Assembly: GCA_003451595.1 (NCBI GenBank)
Contig: DMDA01000024.1
Coordinates: 43,486 to 64,359, forward strand
Length of the DNA stretch: 20,874 nucleotides
Origin: Chloroflexota bacterium
GTDB lineage: Bacteria; Chloroflexota; Anaerolineae; Caldilineales; Caldilineaceae
Direction: 5' to 3'
Shown: positions 8,004 through 16,203 of the stretch, in pieces
Position numbering within the stretch: position 1 is the first letter of the stretch
Layout: every line of letters starts with the position of its first letter
Program-made: the position numbers and the translations under genes
Notes under the pieces: model-generated
Seen by the model: only the letters and a program-made list of their open reading frames with translations
What the model was told of the DNA's origin: nothing
The model's database searches: none

Positions 8004-8019
8004 AACGCCTCCTGCTACG

Positions 8020-8049
8020 TTGCAGGAAGTGCATCCTCTATGCTACACT
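8020..8049 (+). promoter_or_regulatory. Promoter of tRNA-Lys
   Basis: TTGCAG (8020-8025) and TACACT (8044-8049) are separated by 18 bp. The TACACT box ends 15 bp before the mature tRNA 5' end at 8065, a normal distance for a short tRNA leader. It matches sigma-70-type boxes at four and five of six positions. Confidence 0.5.
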
Positions 8050-8064
8050 TTGTTCAATCGATTT

Positions 8065-8137
<73 letters not shown>

Positions 8138-8170
8138 CACCTTTCGTCTGCTTCACCAACACTACCTGAG

Positions 8171-8199
8171 ACCGTGTCACGTCTGATGACACGGTTTTT
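8171..8199 (+). terminator. Rho-independent terminator after tRNA-Lys
   Basis: A perfect 9-bp stem, ACCGTGTCA (8171-8179) with TGACACGGT (8187-8195), closes a 7-base loop and runs into TTTTT (8195-8199). It lies 33 bp after the tRNA and 43 bp before the DUF2277 start, so it separates the tRNA from the following operon. Confidence 0.9.
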
Positions 8200-8242
8200 C
8201 ATTATTGCCAATCCGTCCGATCTCCGGTGTCAGGAGGGAGCT

Positions 8243-8521
8243 ATGTGCCGTAACATCACACCACTCTTTAACTTCTCACCCCCCGCGACCGACGCAGAGA
8301 TTCACGCCGCCGCCCTACAATTCGTGCGCAAAGTAAGTGGCTTTCGCCAACCGTCGCAGGCAAACCAGGCGGCCTTTGACCGCGCAGTGACAGAAATTGC
8401 CGCCGCCGTGCATACGTTGTTGACCGATCTGGTGACGACGCAGCCGCCGCGCGATCGGGCGGTCGTGGCCACACGGGCGAAGCAGCGTTCGGCAGCCCGC
8501 TTTGCGCGCACCGATGGCTGA
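8243..8521 (+). CDS. DUF2277 family protein
   Basis: This 92-aa cytoplasmic protein starts MCRNITPLFNFSPPATDAEIHAAALQFVRKVSGF, the characteristic opening of the DUF2277 family, which also has about 90 residues and no assigned function. The invariant-looking CRNI, LFNF.PPAT and RKVSGFR...PS..N motifs are all present, and the tail is Arg/Ala-rich (AKQRSAARFARTDG). The start is ATG 8243, with an AGGAGG ribosome site at 8232-8237; a longer frame from 8174 would run through the terminator hairpin and is rejected. It is the first gene of a four-gene operon and overlaps the acetyltransferase by 8 nt (ATGGCTGA). Confidence 0.9.
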   Translation: MCRNITPLFNFSPPATDAEIHAAALQFVRKVSGFRQPSQANQAAFDRAVTEIAAAVHTLLTDLVTTQPPRDRAVVATRAKQRSAARFARTDG

Positions 8522-9101
8522 CCTCGCTATGACAGACTATCACATTCGCAGCCTGTTCTTTGACGATCGCACTGCCATCGACGAAGCAGCGCATCTTCTG
8601 ACCATAGCCTTTGCGGAACACTGGCCCGGCGCCTGGCCCACCCATGCCGAGGCTTTGGCCGAAGTCCACACCATGCTGACGCCCGGCTACATCTGTCGCG
8701 CTGCCTGCGATGCCGCAGGTCATGTGCTGGGTTGGGTTGGCGGCGAGGCGCAATATGATGGGCATGTTTGGGAGCTACATCCCCTGGCGGTGCACCCTGC
8801 CGTACAGAGGCGAGGGATCGGGCGTGCACTGGTGGCGGACTTTGAGGCACAGGTGGCGCAGCGAGGCGGCGTCACGATCCTGCTTGGAACCGATGACGAG
8901 GCCGGCATGACCACCCTCGGCGGCGCGAATCTCTATCCGCATGTGTGGAAACATATCGCCAACGTCCATAATCTGCGCGGCCATCCTTACACGTTTTACG
9001 AGAAATGCGGCTTTGTCATTGTCGGCGTTATTCCCGATGCGAACGGCCTGGGCAAGCCCGACATCTTGATGGCGAAGCGGGTCCAGCAAACCAATGTCTG
9101 A
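8514..9101 (+). CDS. GNAT acetyltransferase, aminoglycoside 6'-N-acetyltransferase (AAC(6'))-like
   Basis: This GNAT protein is about 195 aa and is predicted to transfer acetyl from acetyl-CoA to an amine, by similarity an aminoglycoside 6'-amino group. The acetyl-CoA site appears as LAVHPAVQRRGIGRALV. Next come the LGTDDE motif and the C-terminal block NLYPHVWKHI...HNLRGHPYTFYEKCGFVIVG and IPDANGLGKPDILMAKR, which is what I associate with the AAC(6')-I group rather than general GNATs. The start is taken as ATG 8514, which overlaps the DUF2277 stop as ATGGCTGA. ATG 8529 is an alternative; neither has a clear ribosome site, so translation is probably coupled. It overlaps the MFS gene by 8 nt. 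Activity on drugs is inferred, and a housekeeping substrate is possible. Confidence 0.85.
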   Translation: MADLAMTDYHIRSLFFDDRTAIDEAAHLLTIAFAEHWPGAWPTHAEALAEVHTMLTPGYICRAACDAAGHVLGWVGGEAQYDGHVWELHPLAVHPAVQRRGIGRALVADFEAQVAQRGGVTILLGTDDEAGMTTLGGANLYPHVWKHIANVHNLRGHPYTFYEKCGFVIVGVIPDANGLGKPDILMAKRVQQTNV

Positions 9102-10266
9102 ATCGGCGCGGGTTTTCAGCGCAACTCTCCTCTTCTTTGTTGCCTTCTACATGCTGCTGGCGCCCTTGCCGCCCTACCTGGTGGCGCTAGGGCTGGCGGA
9201 CTGGCAGGTAGGTCTGGTGCTTGGGTCCTTTGGCATTGCCGCCCTGGTCGGACGCCCGCTGGCCGGTCTGGCCGCCGATCGTCTGGGGCGGCGCACAGTG
9301 ATTCTTGTCGGCGTCGCCATCTTCGCTGCCGGCGTGGTCGGTGTGTTGTTGACAGGCGCCGTACTGTGGCTGATGCTGGCGCGCATCCTGCAGGCGCTGG
9401 GCTATGTTGCGGTCTCCACTGCGGCCACCGCGCGCATCACCGACCTGGCGCCGCCTGCCCGCCAGGGCGCTACGCTGGCGCGCTTTGGCATTGCCGCTAA
9501 CGTGGCCATGACGATGACGCCTGCCACGGTCGACGCCGCTTTGGGCGCGGTGACGCCAGAACAAATCTTTCTGGCAGCGGCGCTGACAGCGTTGCTCTGT
9601 GGCATGCTGGCGCTCACGTTTGGCAACCGCATCGCAACGACAGCCGCACACGCGCGCGATCGACGGTTATGGGTGCTGCCGACGCCGATTCGTCAGCCGT
9701 GGCTGGCCGCCGTGCTGATGGGTGTGGGCTTTGGCGTCTGGCTGCAATTTCTGCCCTTGTTGGCGTTGCGGCGGGGCGTCGAACCAGCTGGGATGCTCTA
9801 TGCAGTGTACGGCATCGCCATTATTCTCACCCGTCTGGCGACTGGCCCCTGGCAGGATCGTGGGCATGATCGCACCTTGCTCGTTCTGGGGTTTGCAAGC
9901 TTTTCCCTGGGCTTAGGCTGCTTTGCCTTCACAGCCAGTTTGCCCACCTATCTGCTGGCGACAGCGCTGGTGGCGGCGGGCGGCGGCATCCTCCATCCGC
10001 TGCTGATGGCGCTGCATGTGCGCATCATGCCACCTGCGCTGCGCGGGCGCGCCGTCTCGACCTTCTACCTCGGCTTCGATCTCGGCAACGGCATGGGCGT
10101 GTGGGTGCTCGGTTTTGCGCTGCAATGGTGGGGACTGACTGCGCTTTTTGGATTGGCTATGGTAACATCATTATTTGGCCTACTGTGGGCCGCATGGCGT
10201 GGCGGACGCTGGCACGCCACAGCTGACTCTATGAGAATTGATCAAGCGGAAGGTGAAGCGCAATGA
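9094..10266 (+). CDS. Major facilitator superfamily transporter (probable efflux)
   Basis: This 390-aa integral membrane protein shows about 12 hydrophobic segments. The MFS loop 2-3 signature is visible as GRPLAGLAADRLGRRTV (residues about 50-66). The second half starts after a basic central loop (THARDRRLWVLPTPIRQPW) and carries a related GPWQDRGHDRT loop. It belongs to the drug or sugar exporter type, and the sequence does not decide the substrate. It begins at ATG 9094 inside the acetyltransferase stop (ATGTCTGA) and ends with a TGA that overlaps the prfB ATG (ATGA), so it is translated in a coupled chain. Proximity to an AAC(6')-like enzyme suggests drug export, but this is inference. 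Confidence 0.87.
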   Translation: MSESARVFSATLLFFVAFYMLLAPLPPYLVALGLADWQVGLVLGSFGIAALVGRPLAGLAADRLGRRTVILVGVAIFAAGVVGVLLTGAVLWLMLARILQALGYVAVSTAATARITDLAPPARQGATLARFGIAANVAMTMTPATVDAALGAVTPEQIFLAAALTALLCGMLALTFGNRIATTAAHARDRRLWVLPTPIRQPWLAAVLMGVGFGVWLQFLPLLALRRGVEPAGMLYAVYGIAIILTRLATGPWQDRGHDRTLLVLGFASFSLGLGCFAFTASLPTYLLATALVAAGGGILHPLLMALHVRIMPPALRGRAVSTFYLGFDLGNGMGVWVLGFALQWWGLTALFGLAMVTSLFGLLWAAWRGGRWHATADSMRIDQAEGEAQ

Positions 10267-11361
10267 ACGAACTGGAGACCCGGCTCAATCAACTGGTCGA
10301 ACGCGTAGATGCAATCCGGGGGCGTCTTTGACATCCCAGGCAAAAGCGAACGCATCAAGGAACTGGAGACACGCATCCAGCAACCCGACTTTTGGGACGA
10401 TCCGCAAAGCGCCCAGAAGGTGATGCAAGAATTGAGCAGCCTGCGCGAAAAGGTCGAGGAGTGGGATGCCATCGGTCGCCGGGCGCATGATGCACTTGAC
10501 CTGTACACGATGGCGGAAGACGATCCTGCGCTGCTAGCGGAACTGGAGAACGAGGCAACCGCGCTTGAAGCGGATCTAGAGGCGCGTGAATTTGCCCTCG
10601 CCATGAGCGGCCCCCATGACAGCGCTTCCGCCATCCTGAGTATTCACGCTGGCGCCGGCGGCACCGAGGCGCAGGACTGGGCGCAAATGCTGCTGCGCAT
10701 GTACCTGCGTTGGGCGGAGAAACACAAGTTCAAGACCTTCATCACCGATGAGACCGAGGGCGAAGAAGCCGGCCTCAAGAGTGTGACAGTCGAGGTCAAC
10801 GGCCCCAATGCTTACGGCTTGCTCAAGGCTGAGAAGGGTGTACATCGCCTGGTGCGGCTTAGTCCCTTTGACTCCGCCAATCGTCGCCATACCAGTTTCG
10901 CCAAAGTCGAGGTGATGCCCGTGCTCGATGAGGATATCGAAATTCAAATCGACCCCAAAGACATTGAGGTTGAAGTCTTCTTGAGCAGCGGCGCCGGTGG
11001 GCAGAACGTACAGAAAAACCAGACTGCGGTGCGCATTCGTCACCTGCCGACGGGTATGATCGTCACTTCGCAGAATGAACGCAGCCAGACGCAGAACCGT
11101 GAGATGGCAATGCGCGTGCTGCGGGGTCGCCTCTATGAGATGGAACAAGAGAAGCTGGCTATTGAGAAGGCCAAATTGAAGGGCAAGATCGAGGACGCCA
11201 ATTTCGGCAGTCAGATTCGCAGCTACGTGCTGCATCCCTACCAGATGGTCAAAGACCTGCGCACCGACGTTGAAACCGGCAATACGACTGCCGTCCTCGA
11301 TGGCGACATCGACATGTTCATTGAAGCATGGCTCAAAAGCAACCTGCAGGATGCTGAGTAA
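10263..11361 (+). CDS. prfB: Peptide chain release factor 2, with programmed +1 frameshift
   Basis: RF2 recognises UGA/UAA in the ribosomal A site and releases the peptide. The gene is read as join(10263..10328,10330..11361): 22 codons from ATG 10263, then a +1 slip at CTT TGA C, then 343 codons, giving 365 aa, the same length as E. coli RF2. The SPF stop-codon recognition motif is at about residues 200-202 (RLSPFDSANRRHTSF) and the catalytic GGQ at about 245-247 (SSGAGGQNVQKNQ). Annotating only the uninterrupted frame from ATG 10309 would misplace the N-terminus. The ATG overlaps the MFS stop by 4 nt. The TGA makes synthesis self-regulating: scarce RF2 favours the slip. A strong terminator follows at 11380-11415. 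Confidence 0.97.
10317..10332 (+). promoter_or_regulatory. prfB: prfB programmed +1 frameshift site
   Basis: The zero frame reads CGG GGG CGT CTT TGA C. The in-frame stop TGA (10329-10331) is followed by C, the weakest termination context. CTT is the slippery codon, and the G-rich stretch a few bases upstream (10318-10322) is the internal Shine-Dalgarno-like stimulator. After the slip, reading resumes at GAC (10330). Every part of the classical RF2 site is present. Confidence 0.95.
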
Positions 11362-11379
11362 CGCGTGGCAAGCAATGAG

Positions 11380-11415
11380 TGACGGGTGACGTATCATGCG
11401 TCACCCGTCATTTTT
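11380..11415 (+). terminator. Strong rho-independent terminator after prfB
   Basis: A perfect 12-bp stem, TGACGGGTGACG (11380-11391) and CGTCACCCGTCA (11399-11410), closes a 7-base loop and runs into TTTTT (11411-11415). It ends the DUF2277-AAC-MFS-prfB operon. The convergent small gene stops at 11419. Read from the minus strand the hairpin lacks a T-tract, so it is probably one-directional. Confidence 0.92.
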
Positions 11416-11418
11416 CCT

Positions 11419-11676
11419 TCACTTGTGCGCGTACTTTCCCAGGCACTCCGGGCAGAAGGCGCGCTCGCCGACAGGCAATCCCTCGCGGTCGATCAACATT
11501 GTGTAACAATATGTCCACTGTTGGCAGCAGTCGCATACCGTATAGGTGAGTTCGTGGTCTGGCGCTTCGAGGTCGAGCACATCGAGGGCGCGTGGCATTG
11601 CGTCGCCCCAGATTTGCTCAGGGCAGGGTTTGTGTTCGACGGTGGCTTCCATTGCTGGGCTGACGGGCATGGTCAT
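11419..11676 (-). CDS. Small Cys-rich (zinc-ribbon-like) protein, function unknown
   Basis: This 85-aa protein starts at ATG 11676, with GGAG 8 nt upstream (11685-11688); a longer frame from 11751 has no better start. The C-terminal half contains VCDCCQQWTYC and CPECLGKYAHK at the end, so two Cys pairs about 30 residues apart could bind one zinc. A further Cys is near residue 18. There is no signal peptide or membrane segment. The N-terminal half is acidic (ALDVLDLEAPDHELTY). I recognise no family beyond the zinc-ribbon look. It is a single gene convergent with prfB, and its 5' side faces a 206-bp gap after the sugar permease. Confidence 0.65.
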   Translation of the reverse strand: MTMPVSPAMEATVEHKPCPEQIWGDAMPRALDVLDLEAPDHELTYTVCDCCQQWTYCYTMLIDREGLPVGERAFCPECLGKYAHK

Positions 11677-11882
11677 GATTCGATCTCCAGTGATCATCAC
11701 GTAAAAAGCTGATTTGGGACACACGTACTTTTGATTTGTGACTAAATTCACAATATCAGAAGTCTAGCGAACTGTGCGCGTGGCAAAAAGGGACATTTGT
11801 CATCATTATTCATGGATGTCGGCGCCCAAACCCGCATGGCGCTCAAAGCGCATCGCAGCACCCGCATCGAGATGACATGGGG

Positions 11883-12887
11883 TCACTTAATTCTTCGCCC
11901 CACGATGGTCTGCACTACGACCGACAGCACGATGATTAACCCGTAGATCAGCTCGGTCCAGAAGCCCGACATGCCGATGGCGACGATGCCGGCGTTGATG
12001 GCGCCGATGATAAAGGAGGCGATGAAGGTGCCGTAGATCGTGCCGGTGCCGCCAAAGACCGAGGTGCCGCCCAAAAAGACCGACGAGAGTGTGTTGAGCA
12101 GGTAGCCCTCGCCCAACGTGGGCCAGTAATAGGTGACCTCCAGGCTGGCGATCAGACCGGCGAAAGCGGCGCCAAAGCCGGCCAGAGCAAAGACCAGCGT
12201 CTTGGTGCGGTCAACGTTGACGCCCATCAGTCGCGCACTGTCAGGGTTGTCGCCGGTGAGATAGACGTGCGCGCCGAAGCGGTGACGGTTGAGCAGCACC
12301 CAGCAGATGATGGCAAAGATCACCATCCACACCATCTGCATCGGGAAAAAGCCAAAGAGCCGCCCGACAAAGACCTCATAGAACGCAGTGTCGCGCGTTG
12401 GCAGCAGCGACGTGCCCGTGCCGCCGGTCAGCACCTTGACCATGCCGCGCCAGAAAAAGCTGGTGCCAATCGTCACCACCAGCGACGGCACGCCGACTTT
12501 GGTGATGATCACGCCGTTGATCGTGCCAGCGGTCAGTCCCATCAGTAGCATCAGCACCAGCGCGATCGCCAGGTTGCCGGTCGCCATCATGACTGTGGCA
12601 AAGACCCACATGCTGATCGTCATGATCGACGGGAAGGATAGGTCGATCTCGCCGGTGATCACGACTAGTGTCAGCCAGAGCGCCATGATGCCGAAAAAGG
12701 GCGTCGTCGACATGAACGCCTGGTAGATGTTGCCGCGGAAGAAGGTCTGCGGCGAACCGATGGCGAAGATGCTCCAGATCACGATGGCGACGACGGTGAT
12801 GCCGACCTGCAGCGCATTGGTGCGCAGCCAGACCACAAACGGCGACCGCCCGGTGCTTGCTTTGGGCGTCATGCTGTCTACGCTCAT
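11883..12887 (-). CDS. CUT2-family sugar ABC transporter permease (RbsC-like)
   Basis: This 334-aa inner-membrane permease has about 8-10 hydrophobic segments. The RbsC/BPD_transp_2 hallmarks are visible: LTLVVITGEIDLS near residues 70-84, TAGTINGVIITKVGVPSLVVTIG, the cytoplasmic contact loop VYLTGDNPDSARLMGVNVDRTK, and the late GGTSVFGGTGTIYGTFIAS. It forms the channel for a monosaccharide (ribose, xylose, fructose or inositol class) with the ATPase encoded just upstream. Its ATG overlaps that gene's stop by 4 nt (ATGA), so the two are translationally coupled. It is the last gene of the transporter set; no clear terminator follows within 11752-11882. Confidence 0.92.
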   Translation of the reverse strand: MSVDSMTPKASTGRSPFVVWLRTNALQVGITVVAIVIWSIFAIGSPQTFFRGNIYQAFMSTTPFFGIMALWLTLVVITGEIDLSFPSIMTISMWVFATVMMATGNLAIALVLMLLMGLTAGTINGVIITKVGVPSLVVTIGTSFFWRGMVKVLTGGTGTSLLPTRDTAFYEVFVGRLFGFFPMQMVWMVIFAIICWVLLNRHRFGAHVYLTGDNPDSARLMGVNVDRTKTLVFALAGFGAAFAGLIASLEVTYYWPTLGEGYLLNTLSSVFLGGTSVFGGTGTIYGTFIASFIIGAINAGIVAIGMSGFWTELIYGLIIVLSVVVQTIVGRRIK

Positions 12888-13666
12888 GCCACACCTCCCT
12901 GCGCTGCGCCCAATTTGCCCGTGCGCGCCACGAGATAGAGGCGGTCAATCAGCTCTTCCAGCGTGACGCTCGCCTTGAGAAACTCACCGGCGATGCGTCC
13001 GCGGTCGAGCACAACGATGCGATCGACGACCGGGTAAACGTGAAAGATGTTGTGGTCGATGAAGATGCCCGCCTTGCCTGCTTTGGGAATGTTGGCGATG
13101 AAATCCAGCACCTTGCGCGTCTCCGACAGCGAGAGCGCCATCGTCGGCTCGTCAAGGATGATCAGCTCCGCCTCGAAGTGCAGCGCACGCGTGATGGCGA
13201 TGCCCTGGCGCTCGCCGCCCGACATCGTGCGCACCGGTGTATCAGGGTTGACCGCTTTCGAGGTGAAGCCCATGTGCTCGGTCATCATCTGCTGCGTCAC
13301 GCTGCGCATCTTGCGAATGTCAAGAAAGCCGAAGCGGTTCGCCAGCTCGCGCCCCATGAAAATGTTGCGCCAGACGCTTTGGTCATCCGCCAGCGCCTTC
13401 TCCTGATAGACCGTCTCAACGCCGAGCTGACGCGCTTTGGGCACGGTCAGGTGATCAACTTTCTTGCCGTGGAAATAAATCTCGCCGCCGGGGTCAGGCT
13501 GATGATAGCCGGTGATGATCTTGATCAAGGTCGATTTGCCTGCACCGTTGTCGCCGAGCAGACCGACGACCTCGCCGGGATAGACTTCAAAGTTGATGTT
13601 CTCTAATGATTTCACTTCACCAAAGGACTTGGAGACATTCACCAGCCGGACAGTCGGTTCGGTCAT
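12884..13666 (-). CDS. CUT2-family sugar ABC transporter ATPase, half-size
   Basis: This 260-aa cytoplasmic ATPase powers the permease encoded downstream. Walker A is GDNGAGKST (38-46), the Q-loop VYQEKALADDQ, the signature MSGGERQG, Walker B LIILDEPTMALS, and the H-loop FIDHNIFHVYPVVDRIV. The last two resemble the RbsA/FrcA type. RbsA and XylG carry two fused nucleotide-binding domains (about 500 aa); this one has a single domain like FrcA, so it probably works as a homodimer. The start ATG 13666 has CAGGAG (13674-13679) upstream; the longer frame from 13723 has no support. The 263-bp gap to the binding-protein gene is filled by the palindromic repeat element. Confidence 0.92.
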   Translation of the reverse strand: MTEPTVRLVNVSKSFGEVKSLENINFEVYPGEVVGLLGDNGAGKSTLIKIITGYHQPDPGGEIYFHGKKVDHLTVPKARQLGVETVYQEKALADDQSVWRNIFMGRELANRFGFLDIRKMRSVTQQMMTEHMGFTSKAVNPDTPVRTMSGGERQGIAITRALHFEAELIILDEPTMALSLSETRKVLDFIANIPKAGKAGIFIDHNIFHVYPVVDRIVVLDRGRIAGEFLKASVTLEELIDRLYLVARTGKLGAAQGGVA

Positions 13667-13793
13667 GTGTGACTCCTGAGATTTGATAGACGACAACAAG
13701 GTTGTCCTGTCCTTAGGATACAATACAACGCGGATTGCGCGGATTGAGTGGATTCACGCAGACTCATTGATCTCTAGGCTGTACCGTCATGTC

Positions 13794-13819
13794 GTTCACA
13801 ATCTTCGTTCACAATCTTC
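13794..13819. repeat. 13-bp exact tandem duplication
   Basis: GTTCACAATCTTC occurs at 13794-13806 and again at 13807-13819 with no gap. The second copy runs into the core palindrome (its ATCTTC is the beginning of the left arm). It may be a target-type duplication or slippage at the edge of the core element. Confidence 0.85.
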
Positions 13820-13847
13820 CCGGAAGCTCCAAAGCTTCCGGGAAGAT
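13814..13847. repeat. Core palindrome, copy 2
   Basis: The arms ATCTTCCCGGAAGCT (13814-13828) and AGCTTCCGGGAAGAT (13833-13847) flank the centre CCAA. Both 15-base arms are identical to copy 1 at 4193-4225; only the centre (CTG there) differs. Conserved arms with a drifting loop indicate selection on, or recent spread of, the hairpin. Confidence 0.92.
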
Positions 13848-13929
13848 GAATATCTAGCCTAGAGGTCAGTAAGAACTAATCCGCGTGAATCCGCCATACC
13901 CGCGCAATCCGCGTTCCATGAGCGATTGA

Positions 13930-14985
<1,056 letters not shown>

Positions 14986-15125
14986 ACTGTACACTCCTTT
15001 GTAAAATCGCTTGAACGACAAGAGTGCGTCATCTGCGCCTTGTCGAGAGATATGCATTGTGCAAGGGGCGCACACGCACATTCCAGCCAGGGTGCATGGT
15101 GACGCTAGAAAAACAGGATGCAATT

Positions 15126-15135
15126 AAAACGTTTT
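15126..15135. promoter_or_regulatory. LacI-family-like operator at the sugar transporter promoter
   Basis: AAAACGTTTT is a perfect 10-bp palindrome with the central CG typical of LacI/GalR-family operators. It is flanked on the minus strand by GCA on the left and AATTGC on the right. It covers about +4 to +13 of the predicted transcript, where a bound repressor would block initiation. No lacI-type gene is in the window, so the regulator is not identified. Confidence 0.45.
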
Positions 15136-15145
15136 TGCGTCAAGT

Positions 15146-15175
15146 ATCATAGCATAGCTTGTCATCTGGTGTCAA
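15146..15175 (-). promoter_or_regulatory. Sigma-70-type promoter of the CUT2 sugar transporter
   Basis: On the minus strand a perfect TTGACA (15170-15175) is followed after 18 bp by TATGAT (15146-15151), which is preceded by TGC (extended -10). The predicted start at about 15139 leaves a leader of about 154 nt before the binding-protein ATG at 14985. This is the best promoter match in the window. Confidence 0.8.
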
Positions 15176-15201
15176 TGAAGTGATATTCGTTTTTCGCCGG
15201 T

Positions 15202-16203
15202 TCAGAGGGTATTCGTACGTAATTCCGTTGTGCGGATGCAGGCTACGGCATGACCGGCGCCGACTGCCTGGAGTACAGGATCGACTTGATGGCAACGGGC
15301 AATGGCCACTGGGCAACGCGGATGAAAGCGGCAGCCCGCTGGCAAGTTCACTGGATCAGGCGTCTCGCCCTGGAGAATGATGTGTTGGCGGCGCAAGCGT
15401 GGGTTGGGTGCAGGCACGACGGAAAGCAACGCCTGGGTGTAGGGATGCTGGGGAGTGGTGAGCACATCGTTGACTGCACCAATTTCGACGATGCGTCCCA
15501 AATACATTACGGCGATACGGTCGGCGATGGCGCTGACGGTGCCCAGGTCGTGGGTGATGAAGAGCACGGCAATCTGCCTCCGCACCTTGAGATCTGCCAG
15601 GAGGTTGAGAATCTCGGCGCGGATGCTTACATCGAGCATCGAGACCGGCTCGTCGGCGACCAGCAAGCGCGGCTCCAGCACCAACGCGGCAGCAATGGCG
15701 ACGCGTTGCCGTTGCCCGCCGGAGAGTTCGTGCGGAAAGCGCCGCATGAAGTGTTGGGCAGGTTTGAGACCGGCATCGTCCAGGGCAGCCATGATGCGGC
15801 GCCGCCGTTCCTCGGTGGCTGTCGCCAGCTTGTGCACCTGCAGCGGCTCGGCGACGATCTCGCCCACTGTCATCAGCGGATTGAGTGACTCGTAAGGGTC
15901 CTGGAAGATCATCTGGATATGACGTCGCGCCAGTCTCCAAACTTCAGGAGGCGCGCCGGCCAGTTCCTGTCCCTCGAAGCGAATGCTGCCCGCCGTGAGT
16001 GGCTCCAGTCCCAACAGCGTCAGCGCCAGCGTAGACTTGCCACAACCACTTTCGCCAACCAACGCCAACGCTTCACCCGCTCCCAGATCAAAGTTGACGT
16101 CATCCACTGCATGGACAACGCGTTGCGCGTGTGTGCGCCAGCCGGCCGCTTTGATCGGAAAGAGTTTACGCACGCCGCGCACACGTAGCAGTGGTTCAGG
16201 CAT
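15202..16203 (-). CDS. Oligopeptide/dipeptide-type ABC transporter ATPase (DppF/OppF-like)
   Basis: This 333-aa ATPase is the second nucleotide-binding subunit of a peptide/nickel/opine-class importer. Walker A is GESGCGKST, the Q-loop MIFQDPYESLNP, the signature LSGGQRQR, Walker B LLVADEPVSMLD and the H-loop FITHDLG. The oligo/dipeptide C-terminal extension is present (HPYTQALLSVVP and GCRFHPRCPVAIARCHQ, with its Cys cluster). The ATG at 16203 has AGGAGG just upstream and overlaps the preceding ATPase stop by 8 nt (ATGCCTGA). It is the last gene of the transporter; no terminator hairpin is evident before the sugar transporter promoter at 15146-15175. Confidence 0.93.
   Translation of the reverse strand: MPEPLLRVRGVRKLFPIKAAGWRTHAQRVVHAVDDVNFDLGAGEALALVGESGCGKSTLALTLLGLEPLTAGSIRFEGQELAGAPPEVWRLARRHIQMIFQDPYESLNPLMTVGEIVAEPLQVHKLATATEERRRRIMAALDDAGLKPAQHFMRRFPHELSGGQRQRVAIAAALVLEPRLLVADEPVSMLDVSIRAEILNLLADLKVRRQIAVLFITHDLGTVSAIADRIAVMYLGRIVEIGAVNDVLTTPQHPYTQALLSVVPAPNPRLRRQHIILQGETPDPVNLPAGCRFHPRCPVAIARCHQVDPVLQAVGAGHAVACIRTTELRTNTL

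Larger units (their letters stand above)
13727..13915. repeat. 189-bp nested imperfect palindrome (composite dispersed repeat)
   Basis: Four pairs of inverted arms lie in nested order around about 13830: AACGCGGATTGCGCGG (13727-13742) with CCGCGCAATCCGCGTT (13900-13915), 16 of 16; GGATTCACGC (13750-13759) with GCGTGAATCC (13883-13892), 10 of 10; CTCTAGGCT (13772-13780) with AGCCTAGAG (13856-13864), 9 of 9; and the 15-bp core at 13814-13847. It sits between the sugar-binding lipoprotein and ATPase genes of one transporter, 14 bp from the binding-protein stop. It could fold into one long cruciform or RNA hairpin. No protein is encoded. The organisation is that of a non-autonomous MITE/REP-like element, which is inference. 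Confidence 0.85.

Noticed and set aside
10309..11361. prfB starting at ATG 10309
   Set aside because: The frame upstream of GAC 10330 is out of phase with the true N-terminus. The CTT TGA C site and the ATGA overlap at 10263 show the real start and slip.
10576..11397. 273-codon open frame on the minus strand
   Set aside because: It is antisense to prfB, which is certain, and it includes the prfB terminator.
11838..11852. Terminator of the sugar permease
   Set aside because: GCGCT-CAA-AGCGC is a 5-bp stem without a T-run, too weak to call.
12857..13606. 249-codon open frame on the plus strand
   Set aside because: It is antisense to the sugar ATPase, whose Walker, signature and H-loop motifs are all present.
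13692..13706. Regulatory hairpin GACAAC-AAG-GTTGTC upstream of the ATPase gene
   Set aside because: It is a short 6-bp inverted repeat with nothing else to support a function.
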